This document shows positions 32,863-41,214 of a stretch of 41,560 nt of DNA, piece after piece. The notes under the pieces are model-generated. The model saw nothing but the letters and a program-made list of their open reading frames with translations, made no database searches and was not told where the DNA came from. Where the stretch lies: contig JAQCNI010000147.1 in the NCBI GenBank assembly GCA_028275105.1, forward strand, positions 1 through 41,560, written 5' to 3'. The position numbers and the translations under genes were made by a program. This DNA is from Halorubrum sp. (GTDB taxonomy: Archaea > Halobacteriota > Halobacteria > Halobacteriales > Haloferacaceae). The first letter of the stretch is position 1, and every line of letters starts with the position of its first letter.

Positions 32863-33486
32863 TTACGCCCATTCGGCCCGATACACTTCCACGTCGACGT
32901 CACGGGCGTCCGCCGTGTGGTGGTCGAACTGCGCGTCGACGGCGAAATCGGCCTCGAACGCGTGGGTCACCTCGCCGCCGTTGTCGGCGGCGAACGCCTC
33001 GATGAATCCCCGGCTTCCGGCGTTATGTACGGAGTAGGACACGGCAGCGAGCTCGCTTGCGGTCACGAGGAACCCCCGGTCGGCGTTGCGGTTGCCGTCC
33101 TGGGCCCCGAACGGCGGGTTCATTACGACGGTGGCCGGTTCCGGGAACGAGACCGGCGGCCGGGTTGCGTCCGCCTGAATCCAGTGGACCGGCGCGCTGG
33201 CCGCGATTCGGCGTTCGTTCTCGCGAGCGGTCGTCACCGCGGTGCGATCCAGTTCGACCCCGATCACGCGGGCCGGGCCACGCAGGGCCGCCGCCAGCGA
33301 GAACATCCCGGTCCCGGCACCGAGGTCGACGACGGTTCGCCCGGCGATATCGTCGTGGAGGTCCGCGAGGTGGACGACGTGGGCGGCGAGGTCCGGGGGT
33401 GTCGGGTACTGCTCCAGCGCGGCCCGGGGATCCTCGAAGCCGGTAACGACCCCGAGTTTCGTCGCGAGCGAGCGTTTCGTCGCCAT
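32863..33486 (-). CDS. METTL5-like N6-adenine RNA methyltransferase
   Basis: A 207-residue SAM-dependent methyltransferase. It starts MATKRSLATKLGVVTGFEDP and continues ALEQYPTPPDLAAHVVHLA, the METTL5-family opening that includes the conserved QY-T-P block. Motif I is VVDLGAGTGMFSLAAAL, and the catalytic NPPF motif lies in VVMNPPFGAQDGNRNADRGF. The end (SVHNAGSRGFIEAFAAD) matches too. In eukaryotes METTL5 methylates one adenine of small-subunit rRNA; the archaeal homologue likely does the same on 16S rRNA. The start at 33486 was chosen by family similarity over ATG at 33510 and 33585. It converges with the rhomboid gene. Confidence 0.9.
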   Translation of the reverse strand: MATKRSLATKLGVVTGFEDPRAALEQYPTPPDLAAHVVHLADLHDDIAGRTVVDLGAGTGMFSLAAALRGPARVIGVELDRTAVTTARENERRIAASAPVHWIQADATRPPVSFPEPATVVMNPPFGAQDGNRNADRGFLVTASELAAVSYSVHNAGSRGFIEAFAADNGGEVTHAFEADFAVDAQFDHHTADARDVDVEVYRAEWA

Positions 33487-33599
33487 GCGCTCAGGCGTCG
33501 TCGTCGTCATCGCCCACGTGGTCGGCCTTGCCCGCTCGAGCGAGTTCGACCGCCGCCGGTCGACGGCCGTCGAGCGCCGCTTCAACCCTCCGTGATCCC

Positions 33600-33814
33600 G
33601 TCATACTCATACCTATCATAGTTCAAGGTTATACAAAAGTCTTTGTGAATGTTCAAGAGTAATTTATTTCGTCGTAATTTCGGTGGCGGACCACTCCCCC
33701 GATATCGGCAGCCATCCCGGCCACGTTTCCGATCGTTGCCGTATGCCCCTTCTCATATGGAATCCGACAACTGTCAATAAGAGTTAAATACGGGTATGAC
33801 CAGAAACGTTTATA
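33600..33814 (+). promoter_or_regulatory. AT-rich control region of tfb copy 2
   Basis: GTTAAATA (33783-33790) is a TATA element 25-32 bases ahead of ATG 33815. Farther upstream GTTCAAG occurs twice (33621 and 33651, thirty bases apart, about three helical turns), and between them lies a 5-bp inverted repeat ACAAA-AGTC-TTTGT (33633-33646). TAATTTATTTCG (33660-33671) is a second TATA candidate. No gene lies in 33487-33814. Confidence 0.5.
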
Positions 33815-34768
33815 ATGGAACGTCCGAGCAGGCAGCGTCAGCGCGAGCAGGAAACCGAACGTGAATCTGACGAAGAGGCGGTCACCTGCCCCGAATGTGA
33901 CTCGGATGAGATCGTCACGGATGCCGATCAAGAGCTCGTCTGTGAAGACTGTGGATTGGTGTTGGACGAGCAGACGATCGACCGCGGCCCGGAGTGGCGC
34001 GCGTTCAACCACTCCGAACGCCAATCGAAATCGCGCGTCGGCGCCCCGATCACCGAGACGATGCACGACAAGGGGCTGACGACGACGATCGACTGGAAGG
34101 ATAAGGACGCGTACGGACGGTCGCTCTCCTCCGAGAAACGGTCACAGATGCATCGGCTCCGGAAATGGCAGGAGCGGATCCGGACGAAGGACGCGGGCGA
34201 GCGAAACCTCCAGTTCGCGCTGTCGGAGATCGATCGGATGGCCTCGGCGTTGGGGGTCCCCCGGTCGGTCCGGGAGGTCGCCTCCGTCATCTACCGACGA
34301 GCGCTGAAGGAGGACCTGATCCGGGGACGGTCGATCGAGGGCGTCTCCACCGCCGCGCTGTACGCCGCCTGCCGACAGGAGGGGATCCCCCGATCGCTCG
34401 ACGAGGTCGCCGAGGTGTCCCGGGTCCCACAGAAGGAGATCGGCCGGACGTACCGATACATCTCCCAGGAGCTCGGCTTGGAGCTAAAGCCGGTGGACCC
34501 GAAGCAGTTCGTCCCCCGGTTTGCCTCCTCGCTCCAGCTCAGCGAGGAGGTCCAGTCGAAGGCGACCGAGATCATCGACGTGTCCGCCGAAGAGGGGCTG
34601 TTGTCCGGCAAATCTCCGACCGGATTTGCCGCGGCGGCGATCTACGCCGCGTCGCTGTTGTGTAACGAGAAGAAGACCCAGCGGGAGGTCGCCGACGTCG
34701 CACAGGTCACCGAGGTCACCATCCGGAACCGATATCAGGAGCAGATCGAGGCGATGGGGTTTAGGTGA
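33815..34768 (+). CDS. tfb: transcription initiation factor IIB (TFB), copy 2
   Basis: A second general transcription factor of 317 residues. The zinc ribbon uses Cys25, Cys28, Cys43 and Cys46; the B-reader reads [39 protein letters not shown] and [18 protein letters not shown] belong to cyclin fold one; [18 protein letters not shown] and [20 protein letters not shown] to cyclin fold two. It is clearly a paralogue of copy one, with a shorter N-terminus (residues 1-21 basic then acidic) and a different linker ([19 protein letters not shown]). The two could serve different promoter sets. The long AT-rich upstream region suggests it is itself regulated. Confidence 0.97.
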   Translation: MERPSRQRQREQETERESDEEAVTCPECDSDEIVTDADQELVCEDCGLVLDEQTIDRGPEWRAFNHSERQSKSRVGAPITETMHDKGLTTTIDWKDKDAYGRSLSSEKRSQMHRLRKWQERIRTKDAGERNLQFALSEIDRMASALGVPRSVREVASVIYRRALKEDLIRGRSIEGVSTAALYAACRQEGIPRSLDEVAEVSRVPQKEIGRTYRYISQELGLELKPVDPKQFVPRFASSLQLSEEVQSKATEIIDVSAEEGLLSGKSPTGFAAAAIYAASLLCNEKKTQREVADVAQVTEVTIRNRYQEQIEAMGFR

Positions 34769-34840
34769 CATCTTCCCCGCGGTAAACGGCAAGGTTTCAC
34801 CGCCCGTTCCGTGGGAGATAGCGAACTCGTTTGGATCGGG

Positions 34841-34849
34841 TTTTTAACC
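34841..34849 (+). promoter_or_regulatory. TATA box for the universal stress gene
   Basis: TTTTTAACC lies 25-33 bases ahead of ATG 34874. It is framed by ATCGG and CCGAT arms (about 34835-34853), so a regulator binding there would cover the TATA box. Confidence 0.5.
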
Positions 34850-34873
34850 GATAGCGGCCTATCATCGGATACG

Positions 34874-35308
34874 ATGTACGACGAGATCCTCGTGCCGACC
34901 GACGGGAGCCCGGCGTCGGAGGCCGCGATCGAACACGCGATCGACATCGCGGGGCAGTACGGCGCCCGCCTCCATGCCCTCTACGTCGTCGACAGCGGCG
35001 CCTACCCCGCGCTTGACGTCGGCTCGGATATCGTCGTCGAGGCGCTCCAGTCGGAGGGCGATCGGGCGACTGAGCGGGTCGTCGAGGCGGCCGACGACGC
35101 CGGCGTCGAGGCCACGGGCGCCGTGGCGACCGGAACCGCCTATCGCTCGATCCACGACTACGTCGACGAACACGGGATCGACATGGTCGTCATGGGAACG
35201 CACGGTCGGAAGGGGCTTGACCGGTACCTCCTCGGGAGCGTGACCGAGCGGGTCGTCCGGACGGCGGACGTCCCCGTACTGACCGTCCGCCAGCCCGCGG
35301 ATGAGTAG
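34874..35308 (+). CDS. universal stress protein (UspA family)
   Basis: A 144-residue cytoplasmic nucleotide-binding protein. It opens with MYDEILVPTDGSPASEAAIE, the UspA start, has LHALYVVDSGA, then IDMVVMGTHGRKG and YLLGSVTERVVRTADVPVL, which together form the ATP-binding pattern G-x2-G-x(8-9)-G-S. The signature residues are present, so it likely binds ATP. Usp proteins respond to stress, but which stress is unknown. The longer open frame to 34811 is rejected because the TATA box lies inside it. It stands between tfb2 and menE. Confidence 0.93.
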   Translation: MYDEILVPTDGSPASEAAIEHAIDIAGQYGARLHALYVVDSGAYPALDVGSDIVVEALQSEGDRATERVVEAADDAGVEATGAVATGTAYRSIHDYVDEHGIDMVVMGTHGRKGLDRYLLGSVTERVVRTADVPVLTVRQPADE

Positions 35309-35431
35309 TCGACACCGTCGAGCGTCGACCGCCGGACGGGGATCGTGGGTCGATGTACGGGAACCGTTGACCGACGGGCGGTGGACTTCGGATCCGCCGG
35401 ATCGGTCGGTCGCGTCCGTCGGGTGGTAACC

Positions 35432-37399
35432 GTGCGGGACTGGCTCTCACATCGCGTCGCCTCCTCCCCGGACGACGTCGCGTTGGTCCGCGCGGAGGAC
35501 GGCGAGGCGTGGACGTACGACGACCTCGACCGACTCGTCACCGAGACGGCGGGCCGCCTCGTCGCTCACGGGATCGGCGAGGGAGATCGGGTCGGCGTGC
35601 TCACCCCGCCGTACGTCGGTACCGTCGGCTTGGTCCACGCCGCGATGCGGATCGGGGCGACGTTCGTCCCGCTCGGCGAACGGCTGACGCCGCGCGAACT
35701 GTCCGAACGCATCAAGCGGGCCGACCTCTCGGCGATCGTCTGTGCGGAATCGACCGAATCGGACGCGCTCGCGGCCGTTGATGATGTCCCGGTTCTCTCG
35801 GTCGACGAACCCACCGAGGCGTCGGTTACCGCCGTTCACGGCGTTGATCCGGCACCGGTCGATCCACCGGAGTGGACGTTCGACGACCGGCTCTGTATTC
35901 TCTTCACCTCCGGCACGACCGGGGCTTCGAAGCCGGTGCCGCTCACCGCCGGAAACGTCTATTCCTCGGCGGTCGCCTCCGCATTCCGGCTCGGCGTCGA
36001 ACCGGCCGACCGCTGGCTCGTCGCGCTGGCGCTCACCCATATGGGCGGTCTCGCGCCGGTGTACCGGTCGACGCTGTACGGGACGACGCTCGTGCTCCGG
36101 ACGGGGTTCGATCCGGGCGGGACCGCGGACGACATCGACCGGTATGACGTGACCGGCGTCTCGCTCGTCCCGACGATGCTCAAGCGAATGTTGGACAGCC
36201 GCGGGACTCTCGCCGACTCGCTTCGGGTCGTCCTTCTCGGCGGCGCGCCCGCCTCCGACGAACTCATCGAGCGCTGTCGCGACTACTCGATCCCGGTCTA
36301 CCCGACGTACGGCATGACCGAGGCCGCCTCGCAGATCGCGACGGCGACTCCCCGACAGACCCGCGACCGGCTCGGGACCGTCGGCCGTCCGCTCTTCGGC
36401 ACCGACGTTACCGTCGTCGACGACGGCGCTCCGGTCGACCCGGGCGAAACCGGCGAGATCGTGGTCGACGGACCGACGATCACGCCCGGCTACATCGGTC
36501 CGGATGCCACGGGGTCAGCGTTCGGGGAACACGGGCTCCACACGGGCGACGTCGGCCGGCTCGACGAGGACGGGTACCTGTTCGTGCTCAACCGTGTCGA
36601 CGACCGGATCATCTCCGGCGCCGAGAACGTCGAACCCGGCGAAGTCGCCGACGTGCTTCGAGAGATCCCCGCGGTTGAAGACGCGGCGATCGTTGGACTC
36701 GACGACGACGACCTCGGTGAACGGGTCAGCGCCCTCATCGCGGTCGGCGAGGCCACCCCCGCGGATCACGCCCCCGAGACCGCGGACCGTGATCACCCGA
36801 ACGCGGACGCAACGGGAGCGGACGAGCGTGATCCCAACGGGGGGACTGCCGATGACCGGGACGGAGACGGGTCGCCCGCCGACGACCGGGACGGAGACGG
36901 ATCGCCCGCGGACGAGACCGCCGAGCCCCCGGAGCGTATCGACGACGACGAGCTGTTGTCGTTCGCGCGGGAACGGCTCGCCGGCTTCAAGATCCCCCGG
37001 ACGATCGCCTACACCGACGAACTCCCGAGAACCGTTTCCGGAACCGTCGATCGCGACGTCGTCCGCGAGCGGCTCGTGGAGGACGGGTACGAGATCCGGG
37101 ACGGATTCGGTTCCGCCGGTTTCGAACCGGCGACGCCCAAGCCGGCACACGACGACGGGGATGAGAGCGATGATACCGCCGGGGACGCCGCCACCGACTG
37201 GACGCGAAGCGACCTCACCGCCACGGTTCTCTATGGAGACGGTCCGACGGCGTCGGCGACGGGACGAACCGGGAACGAGACTGATGTCGGATCCGCCGCC
37301 GACGGTGACGACGCGGAGACGGATGGCGACGACGCCCGGACGGATGGCGACGACGCGGAGACGGATGGCGACGACGCGGAGACGGATGGCGACGACTAA
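35432..37399 (+). CDS. menE: O-succinylbenzoate-CoA ligase
   Basis: An adenylate-forming enzyme of the ANL superfamily, about 655 residues, that joins CoA to O-succinylbenzoate in menaquinone synthesis. It starts at GTG 35432 (VRDWLSHRVASSPDDVALV). Motifs: ILFTSGTTGASKPVPLT (P-loop), PTYGMTEAASQIA, LHTGDVGRLDEDGYLFVLNR and the late lysine in SGTVDRDVV-type context. VPLGERLTP fits MenE. A two-copy 30-bp repeat lengthens the C-terminal domain (DRDGDGSPAD twice) before DELLSFARERLAGFKIPRT. The last 90 residues are an acidic tail with a 21-bp repeat (DGDDAET). The usual length is about 450-500, so the excess comes from these expansions. An acyl-CoA ligase of other specificity cannot be excluded. 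Confidence 0.85.
   Translation: MRDWLSHRVASSPDDVALVRAEDGEAWTYDDLDRLVTETAGRLVAHGIGEGDRVGVLTPPYVGTVGLVHAAMRIGATFVPLGERLTPRELSERIKRADLSAIVCAESTESDALAAVDDVPVLSVDEPTEASVTAVHGVDPAPVDPPEWTFDDRLCILFTSGTTGASKPVPLTAGNVYSSAVASAFRLGVEPADRWLVALALTHMGGLAPVYRSTLYGTTLVLRTGFDPGGTADDIDRYDVTGVSLVPTMLKRMLDSRGTLADSLRVVLLGGAPASDELIERCRDYSIPVYPTYGMTEAASQIATATPRQTRDRLGTVGRPLFGTDVTVVDDGAPVDPGETGEIVVDGPTITPGYIGPDATGSAFGEHGLHTGDVGRLDEDGYLFVLNRVDDRIISGAENVEPGEVADVLREIPAVEDAAIVGLDDDDLGERVSALIAVGEATPADHAPETADRDHPNADATGADERDPNGGTADDRDGDGSPADDRDGDGSPADETAEPPERIDDDELLSFARERLAGFKIPRTIAYTDELPRTVSGTVDRDVVRERLVEDGYEIRDGFGSAGFEPATPKPAHDDGDESDDTAGDAATDWTRSDLTATVLYGDGPTASATGRTGNETDVGSAADGDDAETDGDDARTDGDDAETDGDDAETDGDD
36851..36910. 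repeat. 30-bp tandem repeat inside menE
   Basis: Two copies of about GACGACCGGGACGGAGACGG plus RTCGCCCGCS start at 36851 and 36881. In frame they add ten residues each (D-D-R-D-G-D-G-S-P-A). Confidence 0.9.
37301..37396. repeat. 21-bp tandem repeat at the 3' end of menE
   Basis: Units of GATGGCGACGACGCGGAGACG start at 37301, 37322, 37343, 37364 and 37385 (last one partial), ending at the stop codon. Translated, they give DGDDAET repeats. Unit length and acidic product are the same kind as in menF. Confidence 0.95.
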
Positions 37400-37477
37400 T
37401 GGTCGGGATCCGATAGTTCCCGCGGACTCCACCGGTCGGGGAGCCACACTCAAGTGCCGGCGTTCGAACGGTCCCGT

Positions 37478-38347
37478 ATGGTTCGGATCGAACGCGTCGC
37501 GGACACGACGGCCCACACCGGCGACGGGCCGCTGTGGCACCCGTCCGAGCGACGGCTCTACTGGGTTGACATTCCAGCCGGACTGCTGTACCGGTACGAC
37601 CCGGAGACGGGGACGAACGCGGTCGCCTACGAAACCGACGGCGCCCCGCTCGGGGGATTCACGATCGAGGCCGACGGCGCCCTCCTGTTGTTCACCCACG
37701 GGTCCATAGAGCGGTTCGTTCCGGGCTCGGGGACGACGACGGTCGTCGCGACGGTCGACGCCGACACCCGGTTCAACGACGTTATCGCGGACCCCGAGGG
37801 ACGGGTGTTCGCCGGCACGATGCCGGGCCCGGACGGGCTCGGGACTCTCTACCGGGTCGATCTCGACGGATCAGTGACCGCCGTTATCGAGGGCGTCGAC
37901 GTCCCGAACGGCATGGGCTTTTCCGGAGACGGGTCGACGCTGTACGTTACCGAGTCCGAGGCACGTCGGATCGACGCCTACGACTACGCGTACACGACCG
38001 GCTTGGTATCGAACCCTCGGCCGTTCCTCGAGACGCCGACCGGCGACGGCGTCCCGGACGGACTGATCGTCGACGCGGCGGACCACCTCTGGTCGGCCCG
38101 CTGGAACGGCGGCCGGATCGTCCGGTATGACCCGAACGGGCGGCCGGTCCGAGAGATCGAGGTTCCGGCGCGAAAGGTCGCCTCGCTAACCTTCGCCGGC
38201 CCCGGCCGTGAAGCGCTGTACGTCACGACCGCTCTGACCGACGCGGACCGGTCGACCGAGGGCGACGGGGCCGGCGCCCTGTTCCGCGTCACCGACCTCG
38301 ACGTGACGGGCGTTCCCGAGTTCCGGTCGCGGATAGCGGTCAATTGA
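37478..38347 (+). CDS. SMP-30 / gluconolactonase-like protein
   Basis: A six-bladed beta-propeller of 289 residues. GPLWHPSERRLYWVDIPAG at residue 20 holds the metal-site glutamate-equivalent region; TRFNDVIADPEGRVFAGTM and DVPNGMGFSGDGSTLYVTES carry the conserved Asn residues; TGDGVPDGLIVDAADHLWSA contains the Asp of the divalent-metal centre. The family hydrolyses sugar lactones, so a role in sugar acid metabolism is likely. The start is ATG 37478 (MVRIERVADTTAHTGDG). An AGE-like remnant lies directly downstream, which supports a former sugar pathway. No signal peptide. Confidence 0.9.
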   Translation: MVRIERVADTTAHTGDGPLWHPSERRLYWVDIPAGLLYRYDPETGTNAVAYETDGAPLGGFTIEADGALLLFTHGSIERFVPGSGTTTVVATVDADTRFNDVIADPEGRVFAGTMPGPDGLGTLYRVDLDGSVTAVIEGVDVPNGMGFSGDGSTLYVTESEARRIDAYDYAYTTGLVSNPRPFLETPTGDGVPDGLIVDAADHLWSARWNGGRIVRYDPNGRPVREIEVPARKVASLTFAGPGREALYVTTALTDADRSTEGDGAGALFRVTDLDVTGVPEFRSRIAVN

Positions 38348-38413
38348 TCGGTTCGATTCGCGGCGACCGCGTGGACCGACGGCGTTTTGAAACGGGCCCG
38401 TGGACTCCGCCGT

Positions 38414-38868
38414 ATGGCCGGACGCGACCCCGCATCGTTCCGTGGACGGCTCCTCGCGACGCTGAGAGTCCAGTACCCGGACGCGCTCGCCGACGCGGGG
38501 TTCCGACTGCTCCACCCGACGGCGGGTTTGCGTACACGGTCGAGGCCGATGGGGACCTGATCGTCGCCGACCGCTACGGGTGGGCGCTCGCGGAGGGGAT
38601 CGGCGCGGCGGCGGCCCTCCACGAGCGGGCGACCGCCCACGGCGACGCCGACGCGGCCGAACGGTTCGGGGCGTGGCACGCCCGGTTCGTCGAGTTCGTC
38701 GACGACTACCGCGGACCGGCCGGACTCTGGTACGAGAACCGCCCGGCCCCGGGGGAGGCGGGAGAACCCGTCGCTCCGGACCCGCCCGGCGTCGAACCGG
38801 ACTACCACCCCGCAAGCGCGTACTTCGAGAGCCGTCGCTCCTTCAAGCGGACGCTCGAAAACGAGTGA
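38414..38868 (+). pseudogene. frameshifted, shortened AGE-like (sugar epimerase/isomerase) remnant
   Basis: From ATG 38414 one frame reads MAGRDPASFRGRLLATLRVQ, then YPDALADAGFRLLHP. Near 38522 the protein-like text moves to another frame and continues PDGGFAYTVEADGDLIVADR, YGWALAEGIGAAAALHERAT, FGAWHARFVEFVDDYRG and DYHPASAYFESRRSFKRTL to TGA 38866. One base lost (or two gained) would join them. The second part resembles the last repeat of N-acylglucosamine 2-epimerase (AGE) family proteins (W-x-x-AE-x-x-x-AL, then a D-x-x-GLWYE block), but the whole is only about 150 codons against the usual 400. So it may be an internally deleted AGE gene, or a short unknown gene with one frameshift. Confidence 0.5.
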
Positions 38869-39039
38869 GGGCCCTGAGAACGGGACACCGGTCGAGAGCG
38901 AGGAACGATACGAGATGGATCCGACCGCGGCCGTCGACGGCGACCTCGTGGGCCACGAGGACCTCGTCGACGTTTCGAAGGCCGAACGGGTTTTGATCGT
39001 GCGGCTCATAGACCGGCCGACGCCGAGGATTCAGCAATC

Positions 39040-39300
39040 ATGTTCGTCCCCGACGACCTGCCCGACGTCTGTCCCGCCTGCGGCGACGGGTACGAGTCCG
39101 TATCGCGTCACGCCGACGGCTTTCTCGTCAACCTGCTCGACAACGACCGGTATCGACGGGTCTGTTTCGTCCCGGCCGCGGTCGACGGCGACCCCGCGCT
39201 CGACTGCTTCCATCACACACACGCTGAGGCGGCGGACGACGGACCGACCGACGACGGTTTGCCCGCCGTCGTCGCGACCCCATCCACCGAACGCTCTTGA
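39040..39300 (+). CDS. small Cys/His-rich haloarchaeal protein
   Basis: An 86-residue protein starting MFVPDDLPDVCPACGDGYES. CPAC with a later VCFVPAAV and DCFHHTHAEA suggests one zinc site, with the Cys pair at residues 11 and 14 and later Cys/His. The C-terminal third is a disordered acidic tail. I do not recognise a named family. It lies 24 bases ahead of the macro-domain gene and so is probably co-transcribed with it. Confidence 0.65.
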   Translation: MFVPDDLPDVCPACGDGYESVSRHADGFLVNLLDNDRYRRVCFVPAAVDGDPALDCFHHTHAEAADDGPTDDGLPAVVATPSTERS

Positions 39301-39323
39301 GAGTCGCAGCCCTTCACCGGCGC

Positions 39324-39830
39324 ATGGAGTTCACCGTGGTTCGGGGCGATATCGCGGCAGCGTCGGCCGACGCGCTGGTGAACGCCGCCGGAACGAGCCT
39401 CCGGATGGGATCGGGGGTCGCCGGCGCGCTTCGCCGCGGGGCGAACGGCCCGATCAACGAGGCGGCGATGGACCGCGGGCCCGTCGACCTCGGCGGGGTT
39501 GCCGTCACCGACGCGTTCGACCTTGACGCCGATGTCGTCGTTCACGCGGCGGCGATGCCCCATTACGGGGACGGGTGAGCAACCGCGGAGAGCATCCGTG
39601 ACGCGGCTCAGAACGCACTTGAGGCCGCCGACGAACGGGGCTGTGTGTCGCTCGTGATTCCCGCACTCGGCTGTGGAGTCGCGGGATTCGACCTCGCGGC
39701 GGGCGCGCGGATCATCGCAAAGGCGATCCACGAGTTCGACCCGGACCACCTGCGCGACGTCCGGTTCGTCGCCTACTCGCCCGAGGAGCACGAGACCGTG
39801 TCCCGCGTCGCGGACGAGGTCAGGCGATGA
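39324..39830 (+). pseudogene. macro-domain protein gene with in-frame opal stop
   Basis: An ADP-ribose-binding macro domain of about 168 codons. It opens MEFTVVRGDIAAASADALVN, with AAGTSLRMGSGVAGALRRGAN (the loop that binds ADP-ribose), then VVVHAAAMPHYGDG followed by TGA at 39576-39578 (codon 85). The frame continues intact: ATAESIRDAAQNALEAADER, VSLVIPALGCGVAGFDLAAG, KAIHEFDPDHLRDVRFVAYS and EEHETVSRVADEVRR. In intact homologues a Gln or Arg usually sits at the stop, so CAA or CGA to TGA is the likely change. Only this one codon is wrong, so the lesion is recent or a sequence error. Confidence 0.85.
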
Positions 39831-39875
39831 GGTGGCGCGTGACACCGGGGCCGCAGGACCGATGCGGTCGCCCGT

Positions 39876-40850
39876 TCAGAAGTCCTCGCCGGTCGTGATG
39901 GACGTGTACGCGCCGATCAGCGAACCGGTGAGGTCGACGTCCTCGAGGACGGCGTGTTCGTCGACCACCGTATTTTCGACGTCGCTGTCGGTGACCGTCG
40001 CCTCGGGGAACACGACTGCCCGCTCGAGGGAGCTATTCGTTACCTCGGCGCCGTCCATTACGTGGACGACGTCGCCGATCTCCGAGTTCTCGACGGTCGC
40101 GCCGTCGGCGATGATGTTCTCGCCGTCAAGCGCGTACTCGGCGGTGTCGAGGTAGCTGTCGGCGGTACCGATGTCGTACCACGCGCCGTCGAAGGTGAAC
40201 GCGTGAACGGCCTCGCGCGACTGGAGCCACTGAAGGAACCAGCCGGGCTCGTCGGGATTGTTGTCGTTTTCGAGGTACGTCCCGAGGTCGGACAGCGTCT
40301 CCGCGGGGAACGCGTAACACGCGATGGAAACGAGCGTGCTCTTTGGGTCGTCCGGCTTCTCCTGGAAATCGAGGACGCGGTCGCCGTCGAGTTCGACGAG
40401 GCCGTAGGATTTGGCGCGCTCCAGCGACCCGACGTCGTACGCCGCGAGCGTCGGCGTTCCTTTGTCCTCGAAGAAGTCGGTGAACTCCCCGATGTCGAAA
40501 CTGATCATGTTGTCGCCCGCGACGACGACCAAGTCGTCGTCGACCCCCTCACGGTCGACCAGTTGCGCGAGTGCGCCGACGACGCCGAACTTCTCGTCCT
40601 CCTCGACGGTCTCCTCGATCGAGAGGGTCGGCTTCTCGAACTCGCTGTCGGCGATGTATTCCTCGAACGTCCCGGCGAACCGCTCGTTCGTCGAGACGAA
40701 CACCTCGTCGATCCGGTCGTCGGCCTCCAGATCGGCGAAGATTTCGTCGATGACCGTTCGCTCCCCCACCGGGAGGAACATCTTGGGACGGTCCTTGGTG
40801 ATCGGCCAGAGCCTGGTCGCGTAACCGCCGGCAAGTACCACTGCCTTCAT
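39876..40850 (-). CDS. nucleotide-sugar pyrophosphorylase
   Basis: A sugar-1-phosphate nucleotidylyltransferase of 324 residues that makes NDP-sugars for glycan or exopolysaccharide synthesis. It starts MKAVVLAGGYATRLWPITKD with the GG-x-x-TRL loop and PKMFLPVGERTVIDE; VVVAGDNMISFDIGEF is the metal-binding region, and YGLVELDGDRVLDFQEKPDD and GAWYDIGTADSYLDTAEYAL complete the transferase domain. Residues 230-324 form a left-handed beta-helix-like tail (ENIIADGATVENSEIGDVV, VFPEATVTDSDVENTVVDE). The sugar and nucleotide cannot be fixed; glucose-1-phosphate is the likeliest. The start at 40850 was chosen by the family opening; a TATA-like AAGTAT lies about 27 bases upstream. Confidence 0.92.
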   Translation of the reverse strand: MKAVVLAGGYATRLWPITKDRPKMFLPVGERTVIDEIFADLEADDRIDEVFVSTNERFAGTFEEYIADSEFEKPTLSIEETVEEDEKFGVVGALAQLVDREGVDDDLVVVAGDNMISFDIGEFTDFFEDKGTPTLAAYDVGSLERAKSYGLVELDGDRVLDFQEKPDDPKSTLVSIACYAFPAETLSDLGTYLENDNNPDEPGWFLQWLQSREAVHAFTFDGAWYDIGTADSYLDTAEYALDGENIIADGATVENSEIGDVVHVMDGAEVTNSSLERAVVFPEATVTDSDVENTVVDEHAVLEDVDLTGSLIGAYTSITTGEDF

Positions 40851-40938
40851 ACACCCACCAGCGGAGTCAAGCGACATACTTCTTGTGCTCTCGTCGAGGG
40901 GTCGCCGCCGTTATCACCGCGGCGACCGTCGATAGCCC

Positions 40939-41214
40939 ATGGAGACGACCCGCCAGCGGATCGCCGAGCGGCTCCGTTCCGGGCCGACGACCGCGAGCGA
41001 CGTCGCGGCCGACCTCTCGTTGTCGACGCCGGCCGTCTACGAACATCTCACACACGTCTCCCGGTCGGTGGGGGACGACGAGGGATTCCTCGTCTCGCCG
41101 CCGACCTGCCGGGACTGCGGCTTCGACGGGTTCGACGAGCCGATCAACGCCCCGTCACGCTGCCCGGAATGTCGAAGCGAACGGATCGAGGAGCCGGCGT
41201 TCGTGATCCGGTAG
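40939..41214 (+). CDS. HTH/zinc-ribbon transcriptional regulator (COG3357-like)
   Basis: A 91-residue predicted transcription regulator. The winged HTH is METTRQRIAERLRSGPTTAS, DVAADLSLSTPAVYEHLTHV; the zinc ribbon is CRDCGFDGFDEPINAPSRCPEC, with two CxxC pairs (Cys57/60 and Cys74/77 by count). Fusion of HTH and Zn-ribbon is a recognised archaeal regulator type. It is divergent from the pyrophosphorylase gene, which it might control. The tandem repeat after it begins at its stop codon. Confidence 0.85.
   Translation: METTRQRIAERLRSGPTTASDVAADLSLSTPAVYEHLTHVSRSVGDDEGFLVSPPTCRDCGFDGFDEPINAPSRCPECRSERIEEPAFVIR

Noticed and set aside
38915-39526. Open frame across the gap after the AGE-like remnant
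   Set aside because: It is proline/threonine/arginine-rich and runs out of frame over the small Cys-rich and macro-domain genes; only its first few dozen residues are neutral and no family is visible.
39576-39578. TGA as selenocysteine in the macro domain
   Set aside because: No Cys is expected at this position, no SECIS-like element is evident, and Sec is not known in Halobacteria.
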